Assembly: GCA_026705605.1 (NCBI GenBank)
Contig: JAPPAK010000006.1
Coordinates: 1-64,000 of the forward strand
Reading direction: 5' to 3'
DNA from: Chloroflexota bacterium
Lineage (GTDB): Bacteria; Chloroflexota; Dehalococcoidia; Tepidiformales; Tepidiformaceae
Length of the DNA stretch: 64,000 bases
Shown: piece by piece, positions 61,818 to 64,000 of the stretch
How positions within the stretch are numbered: the stretch's first letter is position 1
Layout of the letters: every line of letters begins with the position of its first letter
Notes under the pieces: model-generated
What the model saw: only the letters and a program-made list of their open reading frames with translations
The model's database searches: none
What the model was told of the DNA's origin: nothing
Program-made: the position numbers and the translations under genes

Positions 61818-61961
61818 GTGTCGCCGAAGAGAACGTATCAACCGCACCGCCGCCCACGCGCCCGCCGCCACGGCTTTCGCCGGCGGATGGCGTCGCGCTC
61901 GGGCCGGGCGATATTGAAGGCGCGGCGCGTGAAGGGCCGGAGGCGGCTGACGGTCGTCTAG
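61818..61961 (+). CDS. rpmH: Ribosomal protein bL34
   Basis: The protein has 47 residues from GTG 61818. [20 protein letters not shown], then [10 protein letters not shown] and [17 protein letters not shown] is an unmistakable L34 (KRT.QP...R..R.HGFR.RM.T..GR..L..RR.KGR..L). It heads the conserved rpmH-rnpA-yidD order that normally lies beside the replication origin. No dnaA is in the window. Confidence 0.97.
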   Translation: MSPKRTYQPHRRPRARRHGFRRRMASRSGRAILKARRVKGRRRLTVV

Positions 61962-61975
61962 GCGGGGGGCGCGCG

Positions 61976-62314
61976 GTGGAGCCACTGCGGCGGCGCGCAG
62001 ATTTCGAACAAGTGTTCTTATCGGGCGCATTCGTGCGAGGCCGCACGGTCTCGCTCAGGATCCTGGAGCGCAGTGAGGGCCCGACTCGCGTCGGGCTCGC
62101 CGTGGGGAAGCGGCTGGACAAGCGGGCGGTAATCAGAAACCGCGTGCGTCGTCGACTGCGGGAAGCACTGCGGCGTTTCGAGCTGCGCGACGGGTACGAC
62201 GTGGTCGTAATCGCAAGGCGGTCAGCCCTCACGGATGCGGCGCCGGCGCTCCGGGAGGACGTGGCGAGGGTGTGCGGGAAGGCCGGCCTGCTAGGCGGGG
62301 AGGATTCCGGGTGA
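61976..62314 (+). CDS. rnpA: Ribonuclease P protein component
   Basis: The protein has 112 residues from GTG 61976, 14 bases after rpmH. The family motif KRAVIRNRVRRRLREALR (~residues 49-66) carries the RNR core that contacts RNase P RNA. RRRADFEQVFLSG and GYDVVVIARRSA flank it as expected. It helps mature tRNA 5' ends. Its stop overlaps the yidD start (GTGA). Confidence 0.96.
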   Translation: MEPLRRRADFEQVFLSGAFVRGRTVSLRILERSEGPTRVGLAVGKRLDKRAVIRNRVRRRLREALRRFELRDGYDVVVIARRSALTDAAPALREDVARVCGKAGLLGGEDSG

Positions 62315-62523
62315 GGTGGGTGCTGATCGGAGCCATTCGCGTGTACCAGGTGACACTGGCGGCCCTGTTCATGGGAAACTGCCGCTTCGAGCCCAGTTGC
62401 TCGAGGTATGGGGAGGAAGCACTACGCCGGCACGGCGCAGTGCGAGGAACGTGGCTAACGGCGAAGCGACTCGGCCGATGCCGACCGGGAGGCGGATTCG
62501 GGTACGACCCGGTGCCCGATTGA
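62311..62523 (+). CDS. yidD: Membrane protein insertion efficiency factor YidD
   Basis: The protein has 70 residues from GTG 62311, overlapping rnpA. The family signature CRFEPSCSRYGEEAL and the ending RCRPGGGFGYDPVPD are clear. An N-terminal amphipathic helix (VRWVLIGAIRVYQVTLAALF) would lie on the membrane. The usual next gene, yidC, is not here; a 513-base gap with parS sites follows instead. Confidence 0.95.
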   Translation: MRWVLIGAIRVYQVTLAALFMGNCRFEPSCSRYGEEALRRHGAVRGTWLTAKRLGRCRPGGGFGYDPVPD

Positions 62524-62534
62524 GCCCGGGCCAC

Positions 62535-62550
62535 TGTTTCACGTGAAACA
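62535..62550. promoter_or_regulatory. parS site 1 (ParB binding)
   Basis: TGTTTCACGTGAAACA is a perfect match to the canonical chromosomal parS palindrome. Flanking AC/GT extends the symmetry to 20 bp. It lies 12 bases after the yidD stop. Confidence 0.96.
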
Positions 62551-62862
62551 GTCCGATGGAGGAGTACTGCGCCACTACCAGTGCGATTCGAAGGGGCAGG
62601 AGGCTTCTTGCGGAGGGTGCTGGCATACCAGTGAGTCGTAGCGGGTCGAGGCAGCGTCGATCGGGCGGTTGGCGGACGGTCGTGGGCGGAACAGGTGTTG
62701 CAGGAACAGGCGCAGTCCGGCCGGAGGAGCGGGGCGACGCAGGGACGTCAGGAGTGTGAACGCAGCCCTGGAGGGGGGTCGATGGCCTGGGATGCGGTAG
62801 GGAGGCGAAGGGCACTTGGTGTGGGGAGCCGGGATGAACTGACGGAAGCAAGACCCCGGCAG

Positions 62863-62878
62863 TGTTTCACGTGAAACA
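62863..62878. promoter_or_regulatory. parS site 2 (ParB binding)
   Basis: This is a second perfect TGTTTCACGTGAAACA, 328 bases from the first. Confidence 0.96.
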
Positions 62879-62980
62879 GTCGGGGCGTGTCCCTCGCCGT
62901 CACAATGAAAAATAGCTAAGGCGCTTGGGCGGGTGGTCAAAACGGTAACTGACAGGCGCGCGAAGGTTGCGGGGATGCGG

Positions 62981-62996
62981 TGTTTCACGTGAAACA
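62981..62996. promoter_or_regulatory. parS site 3 (ParB binding)
   Basis: This is a third perfect TGTTTCACGTGAAACA, 118 bases from the second and 41 bases before the start of the PQQ-propeller gene. Confidence 0.96.
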
Positions 62997-63036
62997 GAAA
63001 CTTACGTCTGCTGACCGTAACGGGGTTGCTGCTAGG

Positions 63037-64000
63037 ATGCCTTCCGTGCGCCTCTCGAAGCTCCTGATCCCCGTGATCCTGGTTGTGGCGGTGTTCTCCA
63101 GCGCCTGCGTGGGCTTTTCCGAGCCCCGCGGCTGGGCGGCGCCCGTGTTCGACGGGGAAACGGTCTACGTGTTCCTGGATCGCGACGAGTTCGTCGCCGC
63201 AAACCTCGATGAGTTCGGGGCTGAGTGGAGCTGGACGTTCCCGGACGACGATCTCGACGCGGAGAAGGAGTTCGACCTCGAGGCGGTCTACGGCCCGCCC
63301 CTGTTCGCGGGGGATCGCATCATTCTTGCGGGCTTCTCGGGGGAAATGGTCGCTCTGGGGCCCGAGGGGCGCTTCATTGCGGGGCGGGGGAGCTGGTGGC
63401 GCGACGACGTGAACGGCAGCATCGTCGGGGGCGCGACATTGGCCGGCGACCGTTTCGTCTTCGGCACCACGGAACAGCGCCTCTACGTGCGTAACGTCGT
63501 CGATGGGGGCGCCGTCGCGCCCTGGCCGATCGATGGCCGGAAGCTGAAGGGTGAAATCTGGTCTCAACCAGTTGTCGTCGACAATATCATGTACGTCGGG
63601 ACCATGGATGGCAACCTCTACGCCTTCGACCTCGAGTCGGGGCAGGCGCTCTGGACGCGGCCGTTCGAGGCGGGCGGCGCGATAGCGGACCTGGCGCACA
63701 TCGGCGACGGCACGTTGTTCGTGCCGACCCTTCGGGGCCAGGTGTGGCTGGTCGACGCGGAAACGGGCGCCGCTCTGCGCGACCCATTCGAAGCCGAGGG
63801 CTGGGTGTGGACGCGCCCCGTCATCCGCGACGGCGTCGCCTACTTCGGTGACTTCGAGGATCTGGTCTATGCCTGGGATATGGACTCCGGGCGGACGCTC
63901 TGGACGTACCGGGCGGAGAACAAGGTCAAGGCCCAGGGCGTCATAATCGACGAAACGCTTATCGTTGGCGATGAGAGCGGCACGGTGCACTTCGTGGATC
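63037..64000 (+). CDS. PQQ-like beta-propeller lipoprotein (3' truncated by the window)
   Basis: The frame runs from ATG 63037 to the window edge, with 321 residues visible and no stop. The signal peptide ends in a lipobox-like FSSAC (~residue 23). Blades of PQQ/YVTN type follow: APVFDGETVYVF, VVVDNIMYVGTMDGNLYAFDLESG, QALWTRPFE, DGVAYFGDFEDLVYAWDMDSG and RTLWTYRAENKV, as in BamB-like proteins. It lies in the place usually taken by yidC, so it could assist envelope protein assembly, but Chloroflexota-type cells need not have a BAM complex. Confidence 0.88.
   Translation, partial: MPSVRLSKLLIPVILVVAVFSSACVGFSEPRGWAAPVFDGETVYVFLDRDEFVAANLDEFGAEWSWTFPDDDLDAEKEFDLEAVYGPPLFAGDRIILAGFSGEMVALGPEGRFIAGRGSWWRDDVNGSIVGGATLAGDRFVFGTTEQRLYVRNVVDGGAVAPWPIDGRKLKGEIWSQPVVVDNIMYVGTMDGNLYAFDLESGQALWTRPFEAGGAIADLAHIGDGTLFVPTLRGQVWLVDAETGAALRDPFEAEGWVWTRPVIRDGVAYFGDFEDLVYAWDMDSGRTLWTYRAENKVKAQGVIIDETLIVGDESGTVHFVD

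Larger units (their letters stand above)
62524..63036. other. Gene-free origin-proximal region holding three parS sites
   Basis: This 513-base gap has no convincing gene on either strand. It contains three copies of TGTTTCACGTGAAACA. Between the second and third is a short A-rich patch (AATGAAAAATAGCTAA near 62905). I find no TTATCCACA-type DnaA boxes, so this is a partition-complex site and not oriC itself. Confidence 0.75.

Noticed and set aside
62556-62759. A 67-codon ORF among the parS sites
   Set aside because: Arg/Gly-rich with no hydrophobic core, no ribosome binding site and no family likeness; the region is explained by the partition sites.
62524-63036. Chromosomal origin oriC
   Set aside because: No DnaA boxes or clear AT-rich unwinding region seen; only parS sites, which can lie several kb from the origin.

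Overview
The window is GC-rich bacterial chromosome with dense genes and many GTG starts. I think a high-GC member of the Chloroflexota (Dehalococcoidia-like) is most likely. Supporting signs are a large serine recombinase beside a tRNA, CIRCE-controlled groESL, secreted NHL-propeller proteins with proline/threonine linkers, a DM13 protein and an HxlR-SCP2 regulator. This is inference from gene content, not a placement; a high-GC actinobacterium is the main alternative.

Layout. (1) 1-12.5 kb is the right end of an integrated, apparently conjugative element: a pilin-like membrane protein, a VirB4-type ATPase, a VirD4/HerA-type coupling ATPase, a replication-relaxation protein, an AT-richer HEPN/zinc-ribbon cargo gene, an unusual five-gene cassette with four small helix-turn-helix regulators, and a large serine recombinase whose reading frame runs into tRNA-Tyr. 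The left end lies outside the window. (2) 12.5-24.6 kb is chromosomal housekeeping and accessory DNA: tRNA-Tyr and tRNA-Thr, a GrpB-like protein, an RCK protein, an HxlR-SCP2 regulator, a bacterial PH-domain protein, a DM13 membrane protein, a ferredoxin-P450 pair, GNAT, Nudix, a Fic/Doc-type gene with a tiny upstream ORF, CcdA, a solute-binding lipoprotein, an SDR and a HicBA-like small pair. (3) 24.6-37.4 kb carries an enoyl-CoA hydratase, Obg, a heterodimeric ABC exporter with complementary degenerate sites, CIRCE-groES-groEL with a 40-residue membrane peptide, a ClC-CBS-RCK_C channel and small unknowns. (4) 37.4-47.4 kb is a MacB/FtsX-type transport locus: two ABC ATPases (one with an AbrB-like C-terminal domain) and two divergent ~1,120-residue permeases. 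The intergenic DNA between and around them holds modular palindromic repeats and a second, non-palindromic direct repeat. (5) 47.5-54.8 kb is a tandem triplication of secreted NHL-propeller proteins, each starting with two copies of a ~63-residue domain I do not recognise. (6) 54.8-64 kb holds an SDR, tRNA-Pro, DUF302, a lipoprotein M23 peptidase, a methyltransferase, alanine racemase, a lipoprotein lytic transglycosylase, then rpmH-rnpA-yidD and three perfect parS sites. The right edge is therefore probably close to the chromosomal replication origin.

The most unusual items are the regulator cassette with the recombinase that reads into tRNA-Tyr, the NHL triplication with its unnamed doublet domain, and the modular hairpin repeats around the permease pair. 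I see no CRISPR array, no recognisable transposase and no DnaA-box cluster.
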